Origin: Siphonodentalium dalli
Lineage: Eukaryota; Mollusca; Scaphopoda; Gadilida; Siphonodentaliidae
NCBI GenBank assembly: GCA_032622095.1
Contig: CP136061.1
Span: 259,318,077-259,382,076 of the forward strand
Direction of reading: 5' to 3'
DNA length: 64,000 nt
Shown here one piece after another: positions 11,193-23,322 of the stretch. The translations under genes and the position numbers were made by a program. Positions within the stretch are counted from its first letter, which is position 1. Every line of letters begins with the position of its first letter. The notes beneath the pieces were generated by a model, which was not told the origin of the DNA, did no database searches, and saw only the letters and a program-made list of their open reading frames with translations.

Positions 11193-11384
11193 ACACGATG
11201 CCGCACACAGAACACGATGCCGAACACAGAACACGATGCCGCACACAGAACACGATGCCGCACACAGAACACGATGCCGAACACAGAACACGATGCCGTA
11301 CACAGAACACGATGCCGTACACAGAACACGATGCCGAACACAGAACACGATGCCGTACACAGAACACGATGCCGCACACAGAAC
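11193..11384. repeat. 19-bp minisatellite (10 copies)
   Basis: Unit ACACGATGCCGCACACAGA with A/G/T variation at one position. It yields Cys- and His-rich open frames in all readings, which are artefacts of the repeat. Confidence 0.95.
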
Positions 11385-11803
11385 TAGCACACGGCAGTAC
11401 AGTTGTCCACTTGCTACATTGGCATACTGTCGTACCCCAGATTTGTTTTAATCGGATTTTTATCCAAGAAAATTGCCTTATTGATACCAAATTCGTTATA
11501 TATAACGCAGATTAAACTATCGTCTGTTTTTTGTTAAAATTTTATGAACCATTCTGTTTGCTCATATTATAACAGAATTCTTTGTTAATTTTCGTGCGAG
11601 TTTTCTCCTAAATTGTCAATTGACGAATAAACCTTTCGCTTTGTGTCAAAGTTACAATAGCTTCCATTAACTACAGTACCTCTGCCATGCACACTCGAAG
11701 GTTCGCATTGGAAAAGTCTCAAAGCCTGCGAGAAAAAGCCTGATATATGCACATACTGTGGCATAAACATACTCGGGTTACGAACTGCTTCGGGTGTCGT
11801 ATT
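11385..11803. other. No gene seen; end of the copy-1-specific insertion
   Basis: Nothing recognisable. Homology with copy 2 resumes at about 11804 (GGGTATGGAACACC). Confidence 0.4.
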
Positions 11804-12690
11804 GTACAAAGTGGGTATGGAACACCTTTATGCCATACTAACATGGATGCTTGTTTCCTGTAAGACACCCGCCCATTTAAACCATGTTTTGGGCCTTTTT
11901 CGTTGCTAAACATTTTTACTTTGTTGATCATCGTCAAAGACATATTATGGACTTGTTCGGGTGTGTGAAACAGATTATATAGTATTCAAGTGCTATGCCA
12001 TCTGAAGTAATGCACCACTCTACTACCACGGCTGAAAATTTTAAAGCAAATCGAGATTACTACTCCATAGAAAACATCGCCCGAACTACGCTCAATTGGA
12101 AATATTTACTTCTCGAATCCAAATATCTGAGATAAACTAACAAAAACACACCACTGTATTTTGTCCTTGAGTTTGGTATGATGACTATTGAACAACCTAG
12201 ACCCTTGGCTCTAGCTCACGAGAATGTTTCCTACATTGTATTGGTAATGGACAGACACACTCACGTTTATGTGTAAAATGTATATACGATTTTGAGTGTC
12301 GATTTAAGCATTACGTATTTCAAAGAACCACATTCGCATTGATTTGTCTGCATTGTACAGTAGAAACACTTGTTTTGAATAAGACAATGCCACTCAATGA
12401 TGGTTTCATATCTTCAGAGAGGAGATAAAAAGTGCTTTTACCTCAGTTTGTCGTGAAACCCGTTCTTTGTAAGTGGCGTTGATCATTTGAGTATCTGCCA
12501 ACATCTTCGTCAAAACATAACAGCCAATTTAGCATTAGTATCAGGGGCGTGGTGGGTGACAAGGGGTAGGGTGTCTCCACCTAACTTTGTTCAAAATTGC
12601 CAAAAGTTGGAAATTTCATATACCCGACACAACATTAGTTGGAAATTTCACACCAACAATAGGTTGAAATTATTTAACTTATTATCTGAA
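11804..12690. repeat. CTLD-locus segmental duplicate, copy 1, upstream part
   Basis: 11804-12140 aligns with 24405-24740 (shared ACACCCGCCCATTTAAACCA and ACATATTATGGACTTGTTCG). 12193-12690 aligns with 28504-29000 (shared CACGAGAATGTTTCCTACAT and GGAGATAAAAAGT). It is the 5' flank of the lectin gene, separated from copy 1 of the gene by the 5.5 kb insertion. No conserved open frame is seen. Confidence 0.8.
12595..12680 (+). repeat. Dispersed repeat with ACACAACATTAGTTGGAAAT core
   Basis: The same core is at 28920-28990 (+), 50570-50660 (-) and 63405-63475 (+). Class unknown; no inverted ends identified. Confidence 0.7.
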
Positions 12691-14159
12691 TATGTATCAC
12701 CTGAGCCGGGGTCCGCGTTGGACCAAAATTTAGTTTTGCCAAATAGTTTGCCAAATGAAAATATTTGTTGCCAAATTCTTTTAGAATTTGCCAAATGCTA
12801 TCCCTGATAGTATAATTGTCTGCAACATTGAGTCTTTTTATGGTTTATCATACAACAATAAACCAGTCACCGAACAATAAAATTGTAGAAAGATTGATTC
12901 ATAGGATGGGCACATTACATGAGGATTAGCTATGTACGCACCACCACATCAGTGACGTGTAATCCCTCACCCATCAATACTAATACTATCATATTTACTG
13001 CATCTAAATAAAGGTGTTAACTCTTCCAAGACCATATAAAACACCACTAATATAACATTGTAAGAGTTTCCTGAAATGAATGGTATTGATTAATCAATAT
13101 CTCAACTTTCTTGAGTAATTACAAAATGACTTGCCAAAACTTATCAAATGAAAATAGTTTTTGACAAATGTGAATAATTTTTGCCATTGGCAAATTTGGC
13201 AAGTGTCAGTGCGAGCCCTCGAATCAAATATTTGTTAACTCCGAAGCCACAGAAATAGTAATTTATGGGTATTTAATCTGATTGAGTACCTTTAACTAAT
13301 TAACTGAATATTTATCACCTCTGGTTATGAATCATTCTACTCATGTACACACTATCCGGGAGATTGTTTTTCTATCTGTCTTGATAACTGACTGGGATAA
13401 TACAATTAGTACAGAATGGGTTAAAATATGCATTCGACGTAGTAGAGATGTCTCGCTAACTCGCGGTTATATACTACAAGAAAACCATTGTCAGAAATGG
13501 TAACGAGCTCAAGATGATTGTAATTATAGAATACTGGCATGTTAGCCCGCCACTGGCGGCAATTGTCGATCCATTAATTTTGTTTTTCAATGAGTTAATT
13601 CTGCCCTTTTAATCAAGAGAAATGATGGTCTTACCATGGACCAATAGCAATCCATGTACAACATTTGGGAATTTTTCCCCACTGAGTAACTGGGTTTGTG
13701 TTTTTCTGTCTATACATTCATTCACATATCCATTCGTGGCGGCATTCGTCCCATGGCTTTGGTCGATCCATTAATTATTGTTTTTCAATGAGTTAATTCT
13801 GCCTTTTTAATCAAGAGAAATGATGGTACCCGTCCCGTGATGGTACCCGTCCCGAGTTGACCATAAGTTAACTAATACTGAAGTTATCAATCAGAAACCA
13901 TCTCGGACGAACGGACGGACAGACATGCCACTGGCGAGATTGGTCCCATGGCTTTGGTCGATACATTATTTTTTGTTTTTCAAGGTAACCCTGTACTATG
14001 TACTGCAAATAAAAGAGATACGATTTACTGCAAGTACGTTATTTACGCAATGTGTCGAAAACGGAAACATAAGACGATCGATGAATGAAATTCTCAAAAA
14101 TATTGTTCCCGGGCAATACAAAATATCTTATGACTTCCAATAAATCTCTCCTCATAGTC
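12691..14159. other. Intergenic; degenerate direct repeats, no gene
   Basis: GTTTTTCAATGAGTTAATTC with flanking sequence occurs near 13580 and 13778, and a diverged form near 13955, each after GGTCGAT. TTTGCCAAAT recurs at 12735-12800 and 13135-13200. Open frames of about 70 codons have no recognised domain. Confidence 0.5.
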
Positions 14160-14521
14160 CATACCTTGGGGCATAACTGGGAAGTGAAGACATAATTTTA
14201 GAAGGCCCCACAAGGGATGAATTGACGGGGAAGGTTCGTAGAAGGGAGTTCCATTTCGAGCGATAACGTTGCATTGATTGTAAACAAAAGCCGTATGCGA
14301 AAACCGAAGGCAATAAAGAGCGTTATTCGGTTAACCAAATATGGAAAATATAAGGAGCGTTATTGTGTTAACCACTCCCTGCCCATGGCGGTGACTGGGG
14401 AGTGGAGAAGGCGTGCTCGGAGCTTCTAAAAAAACGCGACGACACTTCCCGTAGGATTTGACCCTTAGATAGGAAGTTTGGTCTTAATCGGTCCAGCCGT
14501 TTTCGAGTCTATAAAGGATAT

Positions 14522-14556
<35 letters not shown>

Positions 14557-14558
14557 CT
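14160..14558 (+). mobile_element. Second retroelement-like tail and CA/TA microsatellite
   Basis: AATCGGTCCAGCCGTTTTCG near 14487 is followed by about 20 bp, then (CA)n and (TA)n ending at 14558. It has the same tail architecture as 1-365 and 14545-15080, which makes it a different member of the same broad class. The 5' limit is unclear. Confidence 0.5.
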
Positions 14559-15080
14559 AGCTGGGTACCCGTCCTGACGGGGAGAGTGTTGTTTTTTTAT
14601 AGTTATGAAATGTATTGGCATCCCCATCTACAACAACACCCCAAAAATTGTAGAAATCGGACCAGCGGATACCGAGATACAGGTTCAAGGTCATTTGAAA
14701 GGTCAATGTCACGCCACATGGGCATCCGCGCCTCAAACTACCCGTTTCCGCCAAATGTGGTACTCCCGCCGTTTACCCGGTACCCTCGCCGTTACCTCGA
14801 TGACTTTTTGGTACTCCCGCCGTTTACCCGGTACCCTCGCCGTTTACCTCGATGACGTTTTGGTACTCCCGCCGTTTACCCGCGGATCCCGAGATTCGGG
14901 TTCAATGTCATTTGAAAGGTGGAGATCACGCCGCACGGACAAACGGATGGGCCTATGTTGGTTCCCGGGTGATACTACGTGCCCGTACCAAGTTTCGTCG
15001 AAATCGGTCGAGCCGTTTCGGAGTCCATCGCGGCCACACAGACAGACGCACACACACACAGACACACAAACTTTCCTCAA
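14545..15080 (+). mobile_element. Retroelement-like repeat between TA-rich ends
   Basis: It begins ACTAGCTGGGTACCCGTCCT directly after a (TA)n run and ends in the CGGTCGAGCCGTTTCGGAG tail with a CA-rich stretch and TA-rich flank. It contains the 51-bp minisatellite (14757-14892). There is no protein. Insertion into (TA)n microsatellites is typical of some short nonautonomous elements; the class is an inference. Confidence 0.5.
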
Positions 15081-16655
15081 ATATATATTAGACAAATATG
15101 GAAGTCTCAAAATATATAGTAGATAAAATATATTGGTTTCGCGAATGACCAACTCAGAATTCCGTTAAAATAACAATAACAACCAGCACCTAATTAACGA
15201 ACCGGCGGCCGACTCGGTGGTCTCCGACCACAACCATCAGTGGGCTGCAGAACGAAACATATCTATAAAAGTTGAAATATAAGACTTACAAATTATCTTT
15301 TAAATTTCTTTTATTGGTAATTGACATAGCTTATCACAAACCAAAAATCAACATTATTGGCATAATAATGTAAAGGACAATAAACGAAATTGAAATTCCC
15401 AGCTACACCTATTACCGGACTCGGCCTCCTGGTCGCGCAGTTCGACTTTTAAACCGGAAAAACCCCTTATCTATAAATAAAATGCCCATGGTACTACAGT
15501 TATCAACAATAATCTGGAGAACAGTATACACGCGACGCGCTAATGACACACTCGTGGTATTGTGGTTTTAAACTCTCGCCAAAAGGCTTGTGGTATGTGT
15601 TAGAATACTCTAAAGTGAGGCCGTTGTTGTCAGGGGCAGAAAAGGGGAGGGGCAGAAATATTTGTTGTCGCCAATTGCCACGAAACTTATATATAATCAT
15701 CCCCATGATATAAGAATTATAATAGTGTTGTATTGGAATCAGGGATACACAGAATGGGAGAGGGGCACCAATTTTGATAAAACTAATTTTAGCGCCGAGG
15801 GGTCTACTAGGGATATTTTTTACGAGAAAGATAATGGTGTGGAAAGAAAATGGTGTGGGTTAGAATGTTCTAAAGTGACGCCGTTGTTGTCAGGAGCAGA
15901 AACGGGTGAGGGACAGAACAATTTTTGTCGCCGATTGCCACGAAACTAATATATAATCTTCCTATGATATAAGGAATCTAATGGTATTGTTTAAATATGT
16001 CAAAAGTGACGCCGTTCGAGTCAAGGAAGGAGAGAGGTGCATCAAAATTGATAAAACTAATTTTAGCGCCGAGAGGGGCCCTCTAGATGGCACCAAAGTG
16101 GTCTAATATGGATATCTTTTTACGATAACGATAATGGTATGGGTTAGAATTTTCTAAAGTAACGCCACTGTTGTCAGGGGCAGAAAAGGTGGAGGGCAGA
16201 AAACATGTTTGTCGCCGATTGCCACGAAATTTATATATAATCATTCCCATGATATGAGGCATCTAATGGAGTGGTTTAAATATGTCAAAAGTGGTGCCGT
16301 TCGCATCAGGGTTTCACAGAAGGGGAGAGGGGCACCAGTTTTGATAAAACTAATTTTAGCGCCGATTTCCACCAAATTGATATATATTCTTTTCCACGAT
16401 ACATGAAATCTAACTTTGTGATTTAAAAAGGCCAGATTGCTGTCGTTTGGATGAAAGATTGTGGGGTGGCACTAAATGTATAAGAATAGGTTCAGTCACC
16501 GATTGCCAATACACCTATATAATATCATCCCCATGGTATGAAGATTTTAATTGTGTGACCTAAATCTCATTCGAGTCAGAGGTGCACTAACAGGCAGAGG
16601 GGCACAACAATTGATACGCAATATTTTTAGCGCCAATTTCCACCAAAGTGATACA
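14718..16655. repeat. Segment A', copy 2 of the direct segmental duplication
   Basis: Partner of 1-1973. It lacks about 23 bp corresponding to 1085-1107 and about 10 bp near 16567. The end is abrupt after GTGATACATAG, where an unrelated hairpin follows. Confidence 0.9.
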
Positions 16656-16673
16656 TAGAGAATACCTACGAGT

Positions 16674-16817
16674 TTTGGTTGAATACCCGAATTATCTCAT
16701 GAGTGGGTGCAAGGAAGTACAGAATTTCCACGAGCGGCTGCAAGCCGCGAGTGGAAATTCTGTACTTCCTTGCACCCACGAATGAGATAACCGGGTATTC
16801 AACCAAAACCCGTAGGT
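16674..16817. repeat. 144-bp palindrome (hairpin element)
   Basis: The arms begin ACCTACGAGTTTTGGTTGAA and read back as its near-complement. They also share GTGCAAGGAAGTACAGAATT, and the centre is GAGCGGCTGCAAGCCGCGAG. It sits 18 bp beyond the end of segment A'. Confidence 0.88.
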
Positions 16818-17302
16818 TTTCTTTTTATTATATGCGCTATAAACCGCACCAAAACTGCTAATTTTGTCCTACAGTTCACTTCAAATTGTTAGAAAGCTTC
16901 GACATTTGCATTTTGTTTACATTCCATCAATTGATTTGCTCACCACCGAATGACAAATATTGAGCATAGCCGCCATAAGAAATAGTCCCCATTGTTTTAT
17001 TCTGAAATGATGCGAGAAAATTAATGTATACATAATTTAGTGATAAGAATATATTAAAACAAATGAGTTAACATTATAACAATTAAATAACAGTTTATGA
17101 ACCGTGAAAATCAATAATTAAAACAATAGTCCGGCTGTTATTGATACGCTTTGAAACTTAATGTGATTCGCCGCTATAAACCGGAAGTAATCTCCGAAAA
17201 AGTAATACTATTGTGTTATCCATCGAGTCGGTCAGTGTTATCCATCGAGTCGGTCAGTGTTATCCATCGAGTCGGTCCAGGCGATGGATATAGTTAGGGA
17301 GC
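16818..17302. other. No gene; 22-bp x3 repeat at 17213-17279
   Basis: TGTTATCCATCGAGTCGGTC is repeated three times at 17213-17279. The rest is plain A+T-rich sequence. Confidence 0.55.
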
Positions 17303-17765
17303 CCGCATATGTTCCATTTACACTTTTGCGTACAAAAGGTTTGACCCCCTAAAGTTGGTACCAATAATGGAACATTCTGAAAAACCGATTTCTTAAGTTG
17401 CGCATTCCTGGGGTTTAGGGGCTGCTGAACCCCAAAAAGTGCCAAAAATCACTTCTATTTACACTTCCGCGTACATCGATGAATTTTGGTTTGATGATAC
17501 TCCTAAGTGTACTGATTAAGAAAACACAACTTAAGAAAGGGATTTTCCTGGGGTTTTCAGATAAGAAAGGGGGTCCCATGCTGAACCCCAAAACGTGATT
17601 TTTCCCTTTTGTTTACACTTTCGCGTACATCCATAATTTTTGGTCTCAAAGTACTTAGATATATACTAATTATAAAAACACAACTTAAGAAGCAACTTTT
17701 CCTGGGGTTTTAAGATAAGAAGGGGGTCATCGGGTCACCCCTCAAAACGTAAAAAATCACTTTTA
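17303..17765. repeat. ~155-bp tandem repeats at the left end of the foldback element
   Basis: Three diverged units share TTTACACTTNCGCGTACAT, AACTTAAGAA, CCTGGGGTTTT and GCTGAACCCCAAAA. The last unit runs into the left arm of the large inverted repeat. The right arm ends at 22869 without them, so the right end looks truncated. Confidence 0.75.
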
Positions 17766-18999
17766 TTTACATGATTGCATTCGTCCAACGTGTGTGTATG
17801 TGCGTACACCCCTGGAACTATAAGTGAGCCAGTTCTATGAAAATTATAGCGGGAAAATCTAGTAAAATGTATACAAATGGATATATTTTCGTGAAGCTAA
17901 GACATAATGACACTTTTTTGGGCCAAAATTGAAACTCATCATCCAAGATGGCCGCCAAAATGGCCGCCGGAAGTTGAAAATATGACATTTTTTCACAAAT
18001 ATCTTCTAGACCAATTCATGCTGCTTGGAACTGGTTGAGTAATGCAACTTTATTTTGTATTTTGTATATTAAACTGATCAATGGAGCAATTAAATATGCA
18101 TTTATTGGGGTCTTAACCCCTTCCGATCCCTCAAAAATTTGATTGTACAGAATGCGGTATAAAATTTCACACACAAAAATCACAATTGGGATTCTAGTCA
18201 TATTTCAACAAGAAATGTACAGAACTTTGTAATGTGAGGGAGGCATATCATTGCCTATGCATATTCCAAATCACTGGAACCAAAATTCTTACTTTGGCTC
18301 AAAATGGCTGCCAATATGGCCGCCAAAATATGGAAAATGGTAAATTTTACACCAGCGTGTCCTGCAATCGCTTACAAGTTGTGTTGATGTATAAAATTGG
18401 CCATTCTGCATTCTATACATTGAATACTAACATGTCTGATGCACCATGGTTAATTGTTACTATTTGCACCACTGACATCGTCAAAAATATTGGACTTTTC
18501 TCTAAAAAAACTTGACATAAATATTGGCAAAAATTCAGTTTTCAGGTTTTGACCATTTTTTCAGGTAAAATATAACTATCTTTGGATTGAAAGGTGTTTA
18601 TTGTTTTGGTCTATCTTAAATGTGTCACACTACGGTGTTTATAGACCAAATTGCTCAAGATGGCTTCCAAAATGGCAACCAAATTTGTAAAATGCTAATT
18701 TTTTACATATATCCCGAACATTCTCTGCATTATCCGAAAAGGTAGCAAATTGTGACTCACTTGGTTATTATACGTGTTAGTTAATTAACTGACAACTACA
18801 TGTTCTATTCCCAGTTGTCCCAGCTCCGTATGGGGCATGACAAATTCATTTTAATGTATGTAATTTTGCCGAGAACCTCTTTTGTGATTTTGGCCATATT
18901 TATTGAAAGGAAATGGGCAAACTTTGAGACAGAACTGAGATGGACCATAATGTTTGGCTATTCTGGTCCATTATGATAAAAAAAATGTCTACAGGATAC

Positions 19000-21390
19000 A
19001 GTGTGGATGCCAAGATCGTAGCCAGGGAGTTACTCTGTGATCATATGTGAGGTGAATAGGTCTGCAGGGAGTTATTGTATGTCATGACTGATGTGAGTAG
19101 GTATACAATGAGTGACTATATGGTTATAAGTGGGTTGTCCATGGTAAGATGCATCTATGTATACAGGGAGAGGTCATGGTCAGGTGTGAGGTGAATCGGT
19201 ATGCACGGGGTGACTGTATGGTGTATGATTGTGTATATCCAGTACGGGTGCATCCGGTGTGCCTGTATGGTCATTGGTGTGGTGTATGGATATAGCTACA
19301 TGGTCATATATGTGTTGATTATGTATATATGGAGTGAATGTAAGGTCATGGGTGGGATGTACATGTGTTGTCTGTATGATCATGGATGGGTTGTGTGGAT
19401 AAATAGGTAGTGATTTTATGGTTACGGGTAATGTGTATAGGTATACATGGAATGACTGTACGGTCATGATTGAATATGAATACCTGGAGTAAGCTGGGTG
19501 GACATTATCGATCGTGTGGGTACATAGGAAGTGTCCTTGTGGTAACGGGTGGGATGTATATTTATATATATCGTGGATGTATTACCATTGGTGGGTGTAT
19601 AGGACTTAGCTGTATTATCATGGATGCCGTGTATGATTATACAGTGAATTGCTGAATTGTCATGTGTGAGGTGTATATGCAAGGATGGGTTGTTTGAGTG
19701 GTCGTATGTGCGGTTTTTTTTGTATATCTGGAAGGTCTGAATGGCCATTAGTGGGGGTTACATGTATACCTGGAGTGAATCTATGGTCTAGGGTGGGCTG
19801 CATATGTATATCGAGTGGTTATATGACTATGTGTATCGAATAGGTATACAGGTAGTGAATGTATGGTTAATGGTGAGATGAGTACATGTAGGTATACAAG
19901 TAGTGACTGTATGATCATAAATGTAATGAAAATCTATACAGGGGGTGACAGACGTATGAGTATACATGTACCTGGTGTTCCTGTTTGGTGACTCGTGTCG
20001 GTATCGCCATGTGTATACCAGTACACACACGTGTTGCTTTATTGTCATGGGCGAGGGATATGTGTATATAGCGAGTAGCTATATGGTCATGGATGAGGTG
20101 CATATACATACATGGAGTGACTATACTGACAAGGCTGGGTGTATTAGTATATATTGAGTGGCTATTCGGATATGGTGTGACAAATAGGGATACAGGGATT
20201 GCCATGGCCAATGTTGGGGTGAATATGAATACAAGGATTGACCACGATCGTGTATGAATGTTTTGAATAGGTACACACGGGGTGACTATATGGCCATAGG
20301 TCAGGTGAAGGAATATACCAGGTAACATGTGTGAGGGTATGCGTATGAAGCGAGTGGCTATATGGCCATTGGTGATGTGCATATGTATACCGGAATGACT
20401 TTATGGTCATTGTTGTGGTGTTGATGTATATATTGATTGTCCATTTGACCATGCGTTTGGAGAATAGGTATACAGGGGATGACCTTATGGCCAATGGTGA
20501 GATGAATGGGTATACATGGAGTGACTATATGGTTATGGGTCATGTTTAGGAGTATACCCAGTGTGCCTGCATTGTGACGCGTGGCTGTATGGTCATCCGT
20601 GGTCATGGGCCAGGTGTACATGTATACAGTGAGTAACTATATTGTTATGTCTGTGGTGTTTATGTATATATGTAATGACTGTGTGATAATGGTTGGCTAT
20701 CGCTTTCCACGGTATGACATGACCTCTCTGTTGATTAACATATCCTTGAGTTATTGTGGAAAGCGATAGCCACCCAAGGTACACATGTACAACCCACCCA
20801 TTACCACAGTCACTCCATGTGTACATAAACACCACACAAATGACAACATAGTCACCCACTTTATACACGTACATGTACTAGTACACCTGATCATACAGCC
20901 ATACTTGGTTATACCCGTACATACCACAAATGACGATACAGCCACGAGTCATGAACACCAGGTATACACCTACACCCGACCATATAGTCACTCTATGTAT
21001 ACATATTCACTACATTCACGATCATACAGTCACTCATTGTATACATATTCACATCAACGTGGACCATACAGCCACTACATGTATACCTATTCGCCAAACC
21101 CATGACCATGGAGTCAATCCAGGTATACATATGCACATCACCAATGGTGAGCCCTTCCAGATATACCAATATCCGCACATACGACCACTCATAAGTTCCA
21201 TACTTGCCATACTCATACACACCATCCATGATACTAAACCTACTCTCCATACACCACCAATGATAACACATCCAAAACATATATAAATATACGTCCCACC
21301 GTTACCAACAGGGAACTCCCTATATACCAACACATCATTCATGACCATAGAATAACTCCCTGTATACCTATTATCCTCATCTATGATCAT
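19000..21390. repeat. Inverted arrays of a degenerate ~50-bp repeat
   Basis: Left of centre the unit contains GTATACAGGGAGTGACTATA and TGGTCATGGGTGAGGTG. Right of centre the complementary form (CATGACCATACAGTCACTCC-like) recurs. Many open frames on both strands rich in Tyr, His, Ile and Thr are products of the repeat, not genes. Confidence 0.85.
20695..20771. repeat. Central hairpin of the foldback element
   Basis: GGCTATCGCTTTCCAC and its exact complement GTGGAAAGCGATAGCC enclose a 45-nt loop containing ATGACATGACCTCTCTG. This is the turning point of the inverted arrays. Confidence 0.9.
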
Positions 21391-22931
21391 AACTCCCTGG
21401 CTACCATCTTGGCTTCCACCCTGTATCCAGTTGATAAATTGTTATCATAATGGGCCAGAATACCCACATATCATGGTTCATCTCAGTTCAGTCTCAAAGT
21501 TCTGCCCATTTCCTTTCAATGATATGGTTCTCCGCAAAATTCCATACTGCAACTTTAAAATGAATTGGTCATGCCCCATACGGAACTGGGACAAACATAA
21601 TAGAACGTAGTTGTCAGTTAATTACATTGTAACTAACACGTACAATAACCAAGTGAGTCACAATTTGCCACTTTTTTCGGATAACGCAGAGAATAATATT
21701 CGGGATATGTTAACTTTTAACTTTTTACAAATTTTGTTGCCATTTTGGAAGCCATCTTGAGCAATTTAGTCTATAAACACCGTAGTGTGACGCATTTAAG
21801 ATAGACCAAAACAATAAACACCTTTCAATCCAAAGATAGTTACATTTTACTTGAACAAATGGTCGAACCCTGAAAAGTGAATTATTGCCGATATTTGTGT
21901 CCAATATTTCTGGTAAATGTCAGTGGTGACAATAGTAAAAATGATCCATGGTGCATCAGACATGTTAGTATGCAATGTATAGAAAAGAGATTAGCCAATT
22001 GTGTACATCAACCACAACTTGTAAGCGATTGCAGGACACCCTGGGGCAATATTTACCATTTTCCATATTTTAGCGGCCATTTTCGCAGCCATTTTGAGCC
22101 AAGGTAAGATTTATGGTTCCAGAGATTTGGAATATTCATAGGTAATGATATGCCTCACTTACATTACAATGTTCTTTTCATTTCTTGTTGAAATATGACT
22201 AGAATCCCAATTGTGATTTTTTGTAAAAGTTTGTACTGCGTTCTGTAAAATCGATTTTTTTAGGGATTGGAAGGGGGTTAGGACCCCAATAAATGCATAT
22301 TTAATTGCTCCAATGATCAGTTAATATAAAAAACACAAAATAAAGTTGTATTACTCAACCAGTTCCAAACAGCATGAATTGATCTAGAAGATATTTGTGA
22401 AAAAATGTCATATTTTCAACTTCCGGCGGCCATTTTGGCGGCCATCTTGGATGGTGAGTTTCAATTTTGGCCCAAAAAAGTGTCATTATGTCTTAGCTTC
22501 ACGAAAATATATACATTTGTATACATTTTAATAGATTTTCGCGCTATAATTTTCATAAAACTGGCTCACTTACAGTTCTAGAAAATGGATCGTGTTGTGG
22601 TTTGGGGGGGGGGGTAACAAGACTCGTTCTTATCAGAAAACGACATGAATATATATTTCTTAAGTTGATCGTATCGATTTAGGGATGTATTGGTTGTAAT
22701 AGTGCAACGTTCCAGGGGTGTACGCACATACACACACGTTGGACGAATGCAATCATGTAAATAAAAGTGATTTTTTACGTTTTGAGGGGTGACCCGATGA
22801 CCCCCTTCTTATCTTAAAACCCCAGGAAAAGTTGCTTCTTAAGTTGTGTTTTTATAATTAGTATATATAGTTATGGAAAACTACTTTTTATATTGAATTT
22901 AATTATCCTGAATAACAAAACGATCGATCGG

Positions 22932-23270
22932 TTTAACGGCCACTCACTGACAAAGCTTATATTAGGCGAGGTACATGTCACGTCATTCATCTTGAAGCCA
23001 CGACGTTCTAATAGTTCTATACAGTGTTCAGTCTGTCACATAATGAACGTTAATGACTCTGTCATTTTCATTAATCCAAAAACCGGCGAGTCCTGTATTC
23101 ATTAAAGTTGTGTTGGTAATTACAATCCAGTCAACTATTGTCTGCCATTGGATGTCGCTTTCAACGATAAATAGTTGTCCACCTTCGTCTGCACAATAGT
23201 TTGTCACAGCTTTAAATGTTACGTAACCGGAAAGTTTGCATGCATCAGGTTCTTTATTCTTTATTTTCCT
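22932..23270 (-). pseudogene. Truncated C-type lectin relic, copy 2
   Basis: Counterpart of 4797-5140 with the same internal deletions. Minus-strand reading gives KEPDACKLSG, NYCADEGGQLFIVESD and TGLAGFWIN before the frame decays. It lies directly 3' of the intact lectin gene. Confidence 0.8.
23253..23265 (-). promoter_or_regulatory. Candidate polyadenylation signals for the lectin gene
   Basis: Two AATAAA hexamers on the minus strand (23258-23253 and 23265-23260) lie 58-70 nt past the lectin stop codon. The position suits a short 3' UTR. They fall inside the relic lectin copy, whose Lys-rich sequence could produce them by chance. Confidence 0.3.
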
Positions 23271-23322
23271 GATGCCAGATTGACCAAGAATTAGAATGGC
23301 GATCTAACTTCCTCACAACAAC

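Larger units (their letters stand above)
17659..22869. mobile_element. 5.2 kb foldback (inverted-repeat) element
   Basis: The left arm (17659 to about 19000) reads in reverse at about 21400-22869. Shared landmarks are AATTATAAAAACACAACTTA at the tips, GGGTCATCGGGTCACCCCTC, CAACGTGTGTGTATGTGCG, AAGATGGCCGCCAAAATGG and GATAGACCAAAACAATAAAC. The arms continue into inverted arrays (19000-21390) that meet at a hairpin (20695-20771). No transposase is seen. The right tip abuts exactly the left edge of the duplicated lectin locus (22871). It resembles FB/Galileo-type foldback elements in design; family membership is not shown. Confidence 0.85.

Noticed and set aside
11161-11515. Overlapping Cys/His-rich open frames in five readings
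   Set aside because: All come from a 19-bp tandem repeat; 19 is not a multiple of three, so every frame opens with the same periodic peptide.
6337-11803. Whole 5.5 kb copy-1-specific block as a single transposon
   Set aside because: It contains several independent elements and no matching inverted or direct ends at its two borders; more likely accumulated insertions, or a deletion in copy 2.
19180-21390. Many His/Tyr/Ile-rich open frames on both strands
   Set aside because: They follow the inverted 50-bp arrays, overlap one another and have no domain.
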